Below are positions 7,555-14,666 of a stretch of 33,826 bases of DNA, piece by piece. A program made the position numbers and the translations under genes. The stretch comes from JAIOPA01 sp046076045 (GTDB lineage Bacteria; Eisenbacteria; RBG-16-71-46). Below the pieces are notes generated by a model. That model was not told where the DNA came from. It made no database searches and worked only from the letters and a program-made list of their open reading frames with translations. Location: NCBI GenBank assembly GCA_046076045.1, contig JBJTRI010000057.1, positions 1 through 33,826 on the forward strand. Direction: 5' to 3'. Numbering within the stretch: the stretch's first letter is position 1; each line of letters opens with the position of its first letter.

Positions 7555-8480
7555 GAGCGGCTCCCTTCGGCGGTGGATGGTGCGGGAACGACGGACGACG
7601 ACGACGGCTCGGCCGCACGTGCGTGCGACCCGGTGCGGGCCGGCGGCACCCAACCGGCCGCGGGGTCGGCCCCGCGCCGGACGGCGACCAACTCGGCGAC
7701 GATGCTGACCGCGATCTCCTCGGGCGTGCGCGCCCCGATGGGCAGGCCGACCGGCGTGCGCAGGCGCGCGAGCGCGGCGTCGTCGAAGCCGCGAGCGCGC
7801 AGCCGGAGCGCGAACTTGCGCTGCTTGGCCAGGCTGCCGATGAGGCCCGTGAACCGCAGTCCGGCCGGCAGGATGGCCTGCACGACGCGCTGGTCGAGCG
7901 CGTGGTCGTGCGTCGTCACGACGGCGTGGATGCCGGACGCCTCCCCGCGCGCGTCCCACTCGGCGACCTGCTCGCGCGCCCACGCGTCGGGCTCGCGCAG
8001 CACGCGCGCGGCGTAGGGGAAGCGCTCCGAGGTGAGCCACTCGGCGCGCGCATCCACCACCTGCACGGTGAACCCGGTCGCCGAGGCGAGTGCCGCGAGC
8101 GGACGCGCGACGTGGCCGGCCCCGAACACGACCAGGCGCGGCTGCGCCTCGAGCACCTCGAGGTGCACCACCATCTCGCCCCCGCAGCACATGCCGAGCT
8201 CGGTCGTGAGCTGCTTGCGCACGGTGCGCGTGCCGCCGCCCGCGATCAGCAGGTCGCGCGCCTCGGCCCGACAGGCGTGCTCGATCGCCCCCCCACCGAG
8301 CGTGCCCACCGTCTCACCGTCCTCGGCCACCAGCATGTGCACGCCGGGCTTCTGCGGCGTGAAGCCGCGCGACTCCACCACGGTCAAAAGCACGAAGCGC
8401 CGCCCGGCTGCGCGCCACGCGCCGAGCACGGTCCAGACGTCGGGCGCGGGGCCCCCGAGCGGCCCCACGGCGCCGCTCAT
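7551..8480 (-). CDS. xdhC: XdhC-type molybdenum cofactor maturation protein
   Basis: A 309-residue protein of the XdhC/CoxI family. In Rhodobacter, XdhC binds the molybdenum cofactor, protects its sulfurated form and inserts it into xanthine dehydrogenase; it is not part of the mature enzyme. The N-terminal domain has GTLGGGAIEHACR (59-71) and the paired cysteines GMCCGGE (96-102). The C-terminal domain has a Rossmann motif VVFGAGHVA (117-125) and ends the core with PVGLPIGARTPEEIAVSI. The last 30 or so residues are low-complexity Ser/Pro/Ala. It overlaps both neighbours by 4 bases (ATGA) within the five-gene operon. Confidence 0.9.
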   Translation of the reverse strand: MSGAVGPLGGPAPDVWTVLGAWRAAGRRFVLLTVVESRGFTPQKPGVHMLVAEDGETVGTLGGGAIEHACRAEARDLLIAGGGTRTVRKQLTTELGMCCGGEMVVHLEVLEAQPRLVVFGAGHVARPLAALASATGFTVQVVDARAEWLTSERFPYAARVLREPDAWAREQVAEWDARGEASGIHAVVTTHDHALDQRVVQAILPAGLRFTGLIGSLAKQRKFALRLRARGFDDAALARLRTPVGLPIGARTPEEIAVSIVAELVAVRRGADPAAGWVPPARTGSHARAAEPSSSSVVPAPSTAEGSRS

Positions 8481-9466
8481 GCGCCCATCCCGAACGCGTC
8501 GGCGAGCGCGCGCTTCACGAGCACGGGCACCATGGCATGCCGCCAGTCGTCGTCGTACGGCACGTTGGTGAGCGGTCGGCACTGCTTGGCGGCCGCGGCC
8601 GCGACCGCCTCGAACACGCCCGCCCCGGCGGCCTGCCCCACGGCGAGCGCGTCGAGTTGCCCGAGCAGGCGCGGCTTGGCGCCGAGGGCGCTCACCACCA
8701 CGCGCAGGCCCTCGATGCGGGCGGCCTCACCGCGCGCGGCGACCGCGATGGACAGCATGGGGAAGTCGATCGCGGCGCGCGGCCGCAGCTTGCGGTACGC
8801 GCCGCGCTGCCCGGCGCTGGCCGCGGGCAGCGTGACGTGCGTGACCACCTCGCCGGGCCGCAGCACGTTGTTGTGCACGCCGTCGCCGACGAAGAACTCG
8901 TCGCACCCCACCGTGCGCGCGCCGTCGGCGCCGACGATGGACACCTCGGCACCGTAGGCGATGAGCGTGGGGGCCACGTCGGACGAGTGCGCGGCCACGC
9001 AGCGCTTGCCCTGCGGCACGACGTGGCAACGCACGCCGTCCTTCTTCAGGCAGAAGCCCAGCGCCTCGCGCCAGAACCAGGTCTGGTTGTAGTACGTGCA
9101 GCGCGTGTCGAGGCACAGGTTGCCACCGAGCGTGCCCATGTTGCGGATCTGCGGCGAGGCCACGAGCGAGGCGGCGCTGGCGACCGCACCGTAGCCCTCG
9201 AGCAGCGCGGGCTCGCGCGTGAGCGCGGTGAGCGTGGTGAGCGCGCCCAGGTGCAGGCCGCGCTCGTCGCGGCGCACTCCGCGCAACTCGTCCACGCGCG
9301 CGAGCGAGACGACCCGGCGCGGCTCGTGCAGCCGGTGCTTGAGGTTCGGCACCGCATCGGTGCCACCGGCCACCACCATCGCCTCGCCCGGGGCCTCGGC
9401 GAGCAGCCGCAGGACCTCGGCGAGCGTGGTGGGCGCGCACCACTCGAAGCGCGGCAGGGTCAGCAT
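8477..9466 (-). CDS. Molybdenum hydroxylase FAD subunit with extra 4Fe-4S insertion (HcrB type)
   Basis: A 329-residue medium subunit of a xanthine oxidase-family enzyme. FAD-binding motifs are VVAGGTDAVPNLK (31-43) and the NMGTLGGNLC stretch from residue 109. Unlike ordinary CoxM/XdhB proteins it has an inserted segment with Cys at 123, 139, 147 and 156. The spacing of 16, 8 and 9 is the same as I recall for the four cysteines (122, 138, 146, 155) that hold a 4Fe-4S cluster in the beta subunit of 4-hydroxybenzoyl-CoA reductase. The RCTYYNQ motif starting at residue 122 is also of that type. It probably moves electrons between FAD and an outside low-potential partner. The start ATG is 22 bases after the large-subunit stop. 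Confidence 0.88.
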   Translation of the reverse strand: MLTLPRFEWCAPTTLAEVLRLLAEAPGEAMVVAGGTDAVPNLKHRLHEPRRVVSLARVDELRGVRRDERGLHLGALTTLTALTREPALLEGYGAVASAASLVASPQIRNMGTLGGNLCLDTRCTYYNQTWFWREALGFCLKKDGVRCHVVPQGKRCVAAHSSDVAPTLIAYGAEVSIVGADGARTVGCDEFFVGDGVHNNVLRPGEVVTHVTLPAASAGQRGAYRKLRPRAAIDFPMLSIAVAARGEAARIEGLRVVVSALGAKPRLLGQLDALAVGQAAGAGVFEAVAAAAAKQCRPLTNVPYDDDWRHAMVPVLVKRALADAFGMGA

Positions 9467-9488
9467 GTGCGGCCTCCGGTGCGCGGGC

Positions 9489-11957
9489 TCACGAGCGCAC
9501 CGCCGGCGTGGCGCGCGCGCGCTCCCACGCCGCACGCGCGTCGCCCTCGCGCAACAGGCGCAGCACGCTGGGCGGCGAGAACGGCAGGCGGTCGCAACGG
9601 ATGCCGAGCGCGTCGTGGATGGCGTTGGCGATCGCGGGCACGCTCGGGTGCAGCGGCCCCTCGCCCGCCTCCTTGGCGCCGTAGGGGCCCTCGGGGTCCA
9701 CGCTCTCGATCACGAACGAGCGCAACTCCGGGGTGTCGAGCGTGGTCGGCATGCGGTAGTCGAGCAGGCTCGGCCCGTGGTGGATGCCCGGGCCGTGCCC
9801 GACCGCGGCCGGCTTGTAGGTCTGCGTCTCGAACAGCGCCTCGCCGAACCCCATGTAGGCGCTGCCCTCCATCTGCCCCTCGACCGCGACCGGCGAGAGC
9901 GCACGCCCGCAGTCGTGCGCCACCCAGATGCGCGCGACGCGCACGAACCCGGTCTCGGGGTCGCCCTCGACCTCGGCGATGTGGGCCGTGAACGAGTACG
10001 CCGGCGAGGCCCCGATCGTGCCGCCGCGATAGTCGCCGCCCAGCTTGGGGCTCTGGTACCAACCCACCGAGCCGAGCGTGCCGTGGCGCGCCTCGGCGGC
10101 CTGGAACGCGTCGCGCACGCTCATGGCGTGGCGAACGGGGTCGCTCGTCGCCACGGCCATGCCGTTCGCGAGCACGACCTCGCCCTGGGGCACGCCCCAC
10201 AGCTCGGAGAGCGTGGAGGCGATGCGTTCGCGCAACTGGCGCGCGGCGTCGAGGCAGGCGTTGCCGCACATGAACGTCTCGCGGCTCGAGTAGCTGCCGA
10301 GGTCCACCGGCGTGAGGTCGGTGTCGGCGGCGACCACGCGCACGTCGCGCAGGTCGAGGCCCAACTCCTCGCACACGATGTAGGCGAGCACCGAGTCGGC
10401 GCCCTGCCCGATGTCGCTCACCCCGCAGAACACCGTCGCGCGGCCTGAGCGGTCGAGCTTGAGCTGGACCGCCGACTGCGGCATCTCGTTGGGATAGATG
10501 CAGTAGTTGGTGCCCGAGATGTACATGCTGCCGGCCACGCCGAGACCGCGTCCGTAGGGCAGTTTGCGCCAGCGCTCGCGCCAGCCCGAGGCGCGCTCGA
10601 CCGCCTCGAGGCACTCGAGGAAGCCGTTCGAGGTCACGCGCATGCCGTTGACCGTGCGCGTGCGCTCGCCGATGAAGTTGCGGCGCCGCAGCTCGATCGG
10701 GTCCATGGCGATGCGCTCGGCCAGCTTGTCGATCTGGCACTCGAACGCGAACCGCGGCTGCACCGAGCCGTGTCCGCGCTTCGGGCCGCAGCACGGCTTG
10801 TTCGTGAACACGCGCGTCGAGTCGAAGCGGTAGGCCGGGAGCGCGTACGGCGCGGTGAGGAGCTGGCCCGAGTAGTAGGTGGTGACGAGCCCGAAGCTCG
10901 AGTACGCACCGCCGTCGATGTGGATGCGGGCGTCGGTCGCGGTGAGCATGCCGTCGCGCGTCACGCCGGTGCGGTAGTGCAGGCGCATCGGGTGGCGACC
11001 GCGGTGCGCGTAGAACACCTCCTCGCGCGTGTACAGGATCTTCACCGGCCGACCGGTCAGCATGCTGAGCTTGGCGGCGCAGAATTCGAGCGAGAACGGC
11101 TCGCTCTTGCCGCCGAAGGCGCCACCCACGACCGGCTGCACGACGCGGATGCGCTGCGTGGGCAGGTCGAGCACCTTGGCGAGGTCGCGGTGCAGGTAGT
11201 GCGCGACCTGCGTGCTCGACCAGACCGTGAGGAACCCGGTGGCGTCGAACTCGGCGACGCAGCAGTGCGGCTCGATGGGCGCGTGCGTGTTGCCCTCGTA
11301 CCAGTACTCGCACTCCACGACCTCGTCGCTCGCGGCGAGGCGGTCGTCGACGGGGCCGAACTCCAGGTGGACGTGCTTGGAGAGGTTGCCCTCGAGGGCC
11401 TTCTCGTTGACCTGGATCTCGGGGTGCGCGAGCGCCTCGTCGATGCCGTTGATGGCGGGCAGCACCTCGTACTCGACGCGGATGAGGCGCAGGGCCTCCT
11501 CGGCGAGCAGTTCGGTGTCGGCCGCCACCGCCGCGATCGCGTCGCCGACGTAGCGCGCCTTCTCCTCGCACAACGCCTGCTCGTCCTGCGTCCACGGGAT
11601 GATGCCGAACCACTCGGGCAGGTCGCGCCCCGTGATGACCGCGTGCACGCCCGGCAGCGCGAGCGCGGCGCTCGCGTCGATGGAACGGATGCGTGCATGG
11701 GCGTGGATCGAGCGCAGCAGCTTCGCGTACAGCATGCGCGGCAGCGTGAGGTCGTCGGCGTAGATCGCGCGCCCGGTGAGTTTGGCGAGGCCCTCGACCT
11801 TGCGGTTGCGCTTGCCGATGGTGTGGAACGCGTCGCCGTTCGGCGGGTCGGTGCGACCGCCCTCCCAGACCGGCGGGGACAGTCGCTCGGCCTTGGGCAT
11901 GACGCGCCCGGCCGGGATGGCCATGCCGGGGACCGGCACCGGACGGTCCGCGCTCAC
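9489..11957 (-). CDS. Molybdenum hydroxylase large (molybdopterin-binding) subunit, HcrA/XdhA family
   Basis: An 822-residue catalytic subunit of a xanthine oxidase-family enzyme, which hydroxylates or dehydroxylates aromatic or heterocyclic substrates at a Mo centre. Visible family motifs are the N-terminal TGRAIYADDL, the Moco-binding GGAFGGKSE and SDIGQGADS, and the C-terminal GAKEAGEG, whose first Glu (about residue 763) corresponds to the active-site base. With the HcrB-type FAD subunit it most resembles 4-hydroxybenzoyl-CoA reductase alpha, but the substrate cannot be read from sequence. The start is GTG 11957, overlapping the small-subunit stop as GTGA. It makes the N-terminus about 50 residues longer than HcrA; in-frame ATGs at 11924 and further in are alternatives. 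Confidence 0.88.
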   Translation of the reverse strand: MSADRPVPVPGMAIPAGRVMPKAERLSPPVWEGGRTDPPNGDAFHTIGKRNRKVEGLAKLTGRAIYADDLTLPRMLYAKLLRSIHAHARIRSIDASAALALPGVHAVITGRDLPEWFGIIPWTQDEQALCEEKARYVGDAIAAVAADTELLAEEALRLIRVEYEVLPAINGIDEALAHPEIQVNEKALEGNLSKHVHLEFGPVDDRLAASDEVVECEYWYEGNTHAPIEPHCCVAEFDATGFLTVWSSTQVAHYLHRDLAKVLDLPTQRIRVVQPVVGGAFGGKSEPFSLEFCAAKLSMLTGRPVKILYTREEVFYAHRGRHPMRLHYRTGVTRDGMLTATDARIHIDGGAYSSFGLVTTYYSGQLLTAPYALPAYRFDSTRVFTNKPCCGPKRGHGSVQPRFAFECQIDKLAERIAMDPIELRRRNFIGERTRTVNGMRVTSNGFLECLEAVERASGWRERWRKLPYGRGLGVAGSMYISGTNYCIYPNEMPQSAVQLKLDRSGRATVFCGVSDIGQGADSVLAYIVCEELGLDLRDVRVVAADTDLTPVDLGSYSSRETFMCGNACLDAARQLRERIASTLSELWGVPQGEVVLANGMAVATSDPVRHAMSVRDAFQAAEARHGTLGSVGWYQSPKLGGDYRGGTIGASPAYSFTAHIAEVEGDPETGFVRVARIWVAHDCGRALSPVAVEGQMEGSAYMGFGEALFETQTYKPAAVGHGPGIHHGPSLLDYRMPTTLDTPELRSFVIESVDPEGPYGAKEAGEGPLHPSVPAIANAIHDALGIRCDRLPFSPPSVLRLLREGDARAAWERARATPAVRS

Positions 11958-12454
11958 GCGCCCTCCGCACCGCGCGCGCGCAGTTCGGCGGCGGCGAGTT
12001 CCACGGCGTCGAGGATCTTGGTGTAGCCGGTGCACCGGCACAGGTTGCCCGAGAGCGCGTGCGCGATCTCATCGCGCGTCGGCGACGGGTTGCGCTCGAG
12101 CAGCGCGGCCGCGCTCATGAGCATGCCCGGGGTGCAGAAGCCGCACTGCGCCCCACCGGTGCGGTCGAAGGCGTCCTGGAGCGGGTGCGGGCGGGCGCCC
12201 TCGGCGATGCCCTCGACCGTGCGCACCGCGCGCCCCTCGCAGGCGAGGGCGAGCGTGATGCAGGCCAGCACGGGTTCGCCGTCCACGAGCACGGTGCATG
12301 CCCCGCAGTCACCCTTGTCGCAGCCCTGCTTGGAGCCCGTGAGCGCGAGCCCGTAGCGCAGCGCCTCGAGCAGCGTGGTGTGCGGCGTGACGGCGCAGGT
12401 GCGCTCGTCGCCGTTCACGCGCAGGCGGCACAGCACCGGGGTCGGCTGGTCCAA
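11954..12454 (-). CDS. Molybdenum hydroxylase small 2Fe-2S subunit
   Basis: A 166-residue electron-transfer subunit with two 2Fe-2S clusters. The plant-type ferredoxin cluster uses Cys 45, 50, 53 and 65 (GCDKGDCGACTV). The second cluster, nearer the Mo cofactor, uses Cys 104, 107, 139 and 141 (CGFCTPGM and GNLCRCTGY). The frame has no ATG near the conserved start. TTG 12454 is preferred because GGAG lies 8 bases upstream and it gives the family length; a GTG three codons upstream is an alternative but has no room for a ribosome site. It is the first gene of the operon, about 58 bases downstream of the predicted transcription start. Confidence 0.93.
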   Translation of the reverse strand: MDQPTPVLCRLRVNGDERTCAVTPHTTLLEALRYGLALTGSKQGCDKGDCGACTVLVDGEPVLACITLALACEGRAVRTVEGIAEGARPHPLQDAFDRTGGAQCGFCTPGMLMSAAALLERNPSPTRDEIAHALSGNLCRCTGYTKILDAVELAAAELRARGAEGA

Positions 12455-12518
12455 AGGGGGCACTCCGGAGGTCGTGGGGCCGGGAGGACCCGAGCGACGC
12501 GCGCGGGTCCGGCTCGCG

Positions 12519-12547
12519 ATTGAAGCCCGTCGCCCGAGGAGTGTCAA
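12519..12547 (-). promoter_or_regulatory. Promoter of the molybdenum hydroxylase operon
   Basis: On the minus strand a perfect TTGACA -35 (12547 to 12542) is followed after 17 bases by TTCAAT (12524 to 12519), a 4 of 6 match to the -10. Transcription should start near 12512 and leave a 58-base leader before the TTG start of the small subunit. It is back to back with the promoter of the divergent flavoprotein, the two -35 hexamers being only 11 bases apart. Confidence 0.7.
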
Positions 12548-12558
12548 CGCCCGCGGCC

Positions 12559-12587
12559 TTGCCCGCGACGCGCAAGCCGCGCACAAT
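12559..12587 (+). promoter_or_regulatory. Promoter of the flavoprotein gene, predicted leaderless
   Basis: TTGCCC (12559-12564), a 17-base spacer and CACAAT (12582-12587) form a sigma-70-like promoter. Only six bases separate the -10 from the ATG at 12594, so the predicted transcript begins at or within a base of the start codon. No Shine-Dalgarno sequence is possible in that space. The spacing is seen in the sequence; the leaderless mRNA is inference. Confidence 0.55.
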
Positions 12588-12593
12588 GCGGCC

Positions 12594-13850
12594 ATGACCG
12601 ACCGCGCCGCCGTGCCGCCCTCGTACTGGTGGGCCGAGGACCGGCCCACCCACGCCCCGCTCACCGAGGACCTCACGGTCGAGGTCGCCATCGTGGGTGG
12701 CGGCGTCACCGGGATCACGCTCGCGCACACGCTCGTCACGCAGGGCACGCGCGTGGCGGTGCTCGAGGCGGGCCGGCTCGCCGGCGCGGCGAGCGGGCGC
12801 AACGGCGGCCTGCTGCTGGTCCTGCCGGCCGAGCCCTACGCCGAGCGCATCGCGCTCTGGGGCCGCGAGGGCGCGCGCGCGATGCTGCAGGTCGGTCGCC
12901 GCACGCACCAGCGCATCGCGACGCTCGTGGAGACGCACGGGCTCGACTGCGGCTACGAGCGCACGGGCAGCCTGAGGCTCTCGCGCAGCGAGGCCGAGAC
13001 CGACGACCTGCGCGGCTCGCTCACCGAACTGCGACACGACGGCTTCCCCATGCGCGAGATCGCGCGCGAGGACGCGCTGCCCGCGCACGCGGTGGCGCGG
13101 TTCCACTCCGCGTTCGAGGTCCCCGAGGACGGCGTGGTGGACCCGGTGCGCTTCCAGCACGGGTTGGCCGCCGTCGCGGCGCGACTCGGGGTGCACTTCC
13201 ACGAGGGCACGCCCGTGACGGGCGCGCGCTGGCAGGACGGCATGTGGCAGGTGCGCGCGGCCGGGCGTACGGTCCGGGCGCGCACGCTGGTGCTCGCCAC
13301 CAACGCCTACGCCCCCAGGCTCGTGCCGGCCCTCCAGCCGCTCATCGCGCCGCGCCGCGGGCAGATGCTCGCCACCGAGCCGCTCGCCGTGCGCCTCGAC
13401 CCGCGGCCCGTGTACTCCAACTACGGCTACCAGTACTGGCGCCAGACGCCGGACGGCCGACTCGTCATCGGGGGCTGGCGCAACACGGCGTTCGACGACG
13501 AGGTCGGGTTCGACACCGACACGACCGAGCCCATCCAGTCGGCGATCGAGGCCGGGCTGCGCGACCTCGTGCCCGAAGGGGCGCGCGTGGACTACCGCTG
13601 GGCGGGCACCATGGGCTTCGCGCGCGACGGCCGTCCGCTCGTGGGCTGGCTCGACGCCGCGCACCACCTCGCGATCTGCGCCGGCTTCACCGGACACGGA
13701 ATGGGGATCGCGGCCGCATGCACCGAGGAACTCGCCGAGGTGCTGTCGTTCCGACGCGCGCGCCACACCGCATCGTTCGACCCGCACCGTTTCGCCGAGG
13801 TGCGCGAGGCGCGCGAGGGGTTCGTCTCGCTCGGCGAGGCCCGCGAGTGA
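12594..13850 (+). CDS. FAD-dependent amine/amino-acid oxidoreductase (DAO family, PuuB-like)
   Basis: A 418-residue flavoprotein. The FAD-binding Rossmann motif is VGGGVTG (34-40), followed by an acidic strand end (VLEAG) and SGRNGG (67-72). The last is typical of the glycine oxidase/gamma-glutamylputrescine oxidase branch of the DAO family. The C-terminal half has WRQTPDGRLVIGGWR and GFTGHGMGIA, the usual second FAD-contacting region. These enzymes oxidise amines or amino acids to imines; the substrate is unknown here. It diverges from the molybdenum hydroxylase operon and its stop overlaps the next gene as GTGA. The ATG at 12594 is fixed by conservation and by the promoter 6 bases upstream. 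Confidence 0.88.
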   Translation: MTDRAAVPPSYWWAEDRPTHAPLTEDLTVEVAIVGGGVTGITLAHTLVTQGTRVAVLEAGRLAGAASGRNGGLLLVLPAEPYAERIALWGREGARAMLQVGRRTHQRIATLVETHGLDCGYERTGSLRLSRSEAETDDLRGSLTELRHDGFPMREIAREDALPAHAVARFHSAFEVPEDGVVDPVRFQHGLAAVAARLGVHFHEGTPVTGARWQDGMWQVRAAGRTVRARTLVLATNAYAPRLVPALQPLIAPRRGQMLATEPLAVRLDPRPVYSNYGYQYWRQTPDGRLVIGGWRNTAFDDEVGFDTDTTEPIQSAIEAGLRDLVPEGARVDYRWAGTMGFARDGRPLVGWLDAAHHLAICAGFTGHGMGIAAACTEELAEVLSFRRARHTASFDPHRFAEVREAREGFVSLGEARE

Positions 13851-14539
13851 CCCGGCAACGTCGAGCCCCGCATCTCATGCTGGCGGGAAGCGTGCTGCTG
13901 CTGTCGTTGCACACCGATGCGTCCCGCGCCCAGACGCTCGCGGTCGCCGCCCTCTCGCCCGACCCCCTCGTGGGCGCGCCCATCGTCGAGAGTTCGCCCG
14001 GCGCGGGCCCACGCGGCCGTCACGACGACACGGTGCCCGCGGACCTGCCGACCGCCGAACGCGAGGCGCGCGCGCGACTCGCCTCGTCCGCCACGCGCAC
14101 GGGCCTCATCGCGCTCACCGCCGGCATGGTCGGCGGCACGCTGCTGGCCGCGAACGGAGCGCGGAACGGCGGCGACGCGCAGACCACCATCGGCATGGTG
14201 ATGTTCTTCGGCGGCCTGCTCGCGGGCCCGTCGCTGGGCTGGGCGCAAGCCGGCTACCCCGACGCCGCCATCATGGGTGCGGCCCATCGTGCGCTCATCG
14301 TGGCGGGCAGTGGCGTGGTGGGGATCGCCGCCGGGAGCGCCGAGGGCGGTTGGGAGGGGCTCGGGATCGCGGCCCTCTCGATCGGCGTCGGCATGGGGTT
14401 CGCGACCGTCCAGGGCCTCACCGACTGCGCGCACATCGGCCGCCACGTGCGCGCGCACGGCGCCGGTGGCAGCCAGGCCGCATGGAGCCCGATCACGCCG
14501 GTCGGCCCCGGGCTGGCCGTGAGCGTGCCGCTGCACTGA
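13847..14539 (+). CDS. Hypothetical exported/membrane protein
   Basis: I do not recognise the family. The 230-residue product starts at GTG 13847 (overlap GTGA with the flavoprotein), or less likely at ATG 13877. With the GTG start it has a typical signal peptide: basic TRQRR, a hydrophobic LMLAGSVLLLSL core and a possible ASRA/Q cleavage near residue 30. The mature part has an acidic/Arg-rich stretch and then four Gly/Ala-rich hydrophobic segments at about residues 85-105, 112-132, 145-165 and 172-190. It ends in a Pro/Gly-rich tail without a known motif. Coupling to the flavoprotein suggests joint expression but not function. Confidence 0.65.
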   Translation: MTRQRRAPHLMLAGSVLLLSLHTDASRAQTLAVAALSPDPLVGAPIVESSPGAGPRGRHDDTVPADLPTAEREARARLASSATRTGLIALTAGMVGGTLLAANGARNGGDAQTTIGMVMFFGGLLAGPSLGWAQAGYPDAAIMGAAHRALIVAGSGVVGIAAGSAEGGWEGLGIAALSIGVGMGFATVQGLTDCAHIGRHVRAHGAGGSQAAWSPITPVGPGLAVSVPLH

Positions 14540-14575
14540 GGGGCTCTCGCCCCGGCCGCAGCCGTCCCCTATACT
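14540..14575 (+). promoter_or_regulatory. Small hairpin then a -10 element ahead of fba
   Basis: Directly after the upstream stop is a short hairpin GGGGC-TCTC-GCCCC (14540-14553), possibly a weak terminator. A TATACT -10 hexamer (14570-14575, 5 of 6 match) follows; transcription would start near 14582 with an 85-base leader to the aldolase ATG. No good -35 is visible 16-18 bases upstream, so an activator may be needed. This probably marks the start of the fba-fbp transcript. Confidence 0.45.
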
Positions 14576-14666
14576 GCCGGGGACTCGCGACACCCCCTCA
14601 CCCGACCTCTCGAACCCCGCCGCCGCCGGCCCCGGACCGGGCGGTGCGCGCATCAAGGACGAACGC

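Noticed and set aside
9460..12072. An 870-codon open frame on the minus strand overlapping the large hydroxylase subunit in another frame
   Set aside because: Its product is Arg/Ala/Pro/His-rich without motifs, while the frame at 9489-11957 shows clear family motifs. Long false frames are normal at this GC content.
8477..12454. Calling the operon 4-hydroxybenzoyl-CoA reductase and the organism an anaerobic aromatic degrader
   Set aside because: The cofactor layout matches, but no CoA ligase or ring-reduction genes are present and the substrate pocket was not compared.
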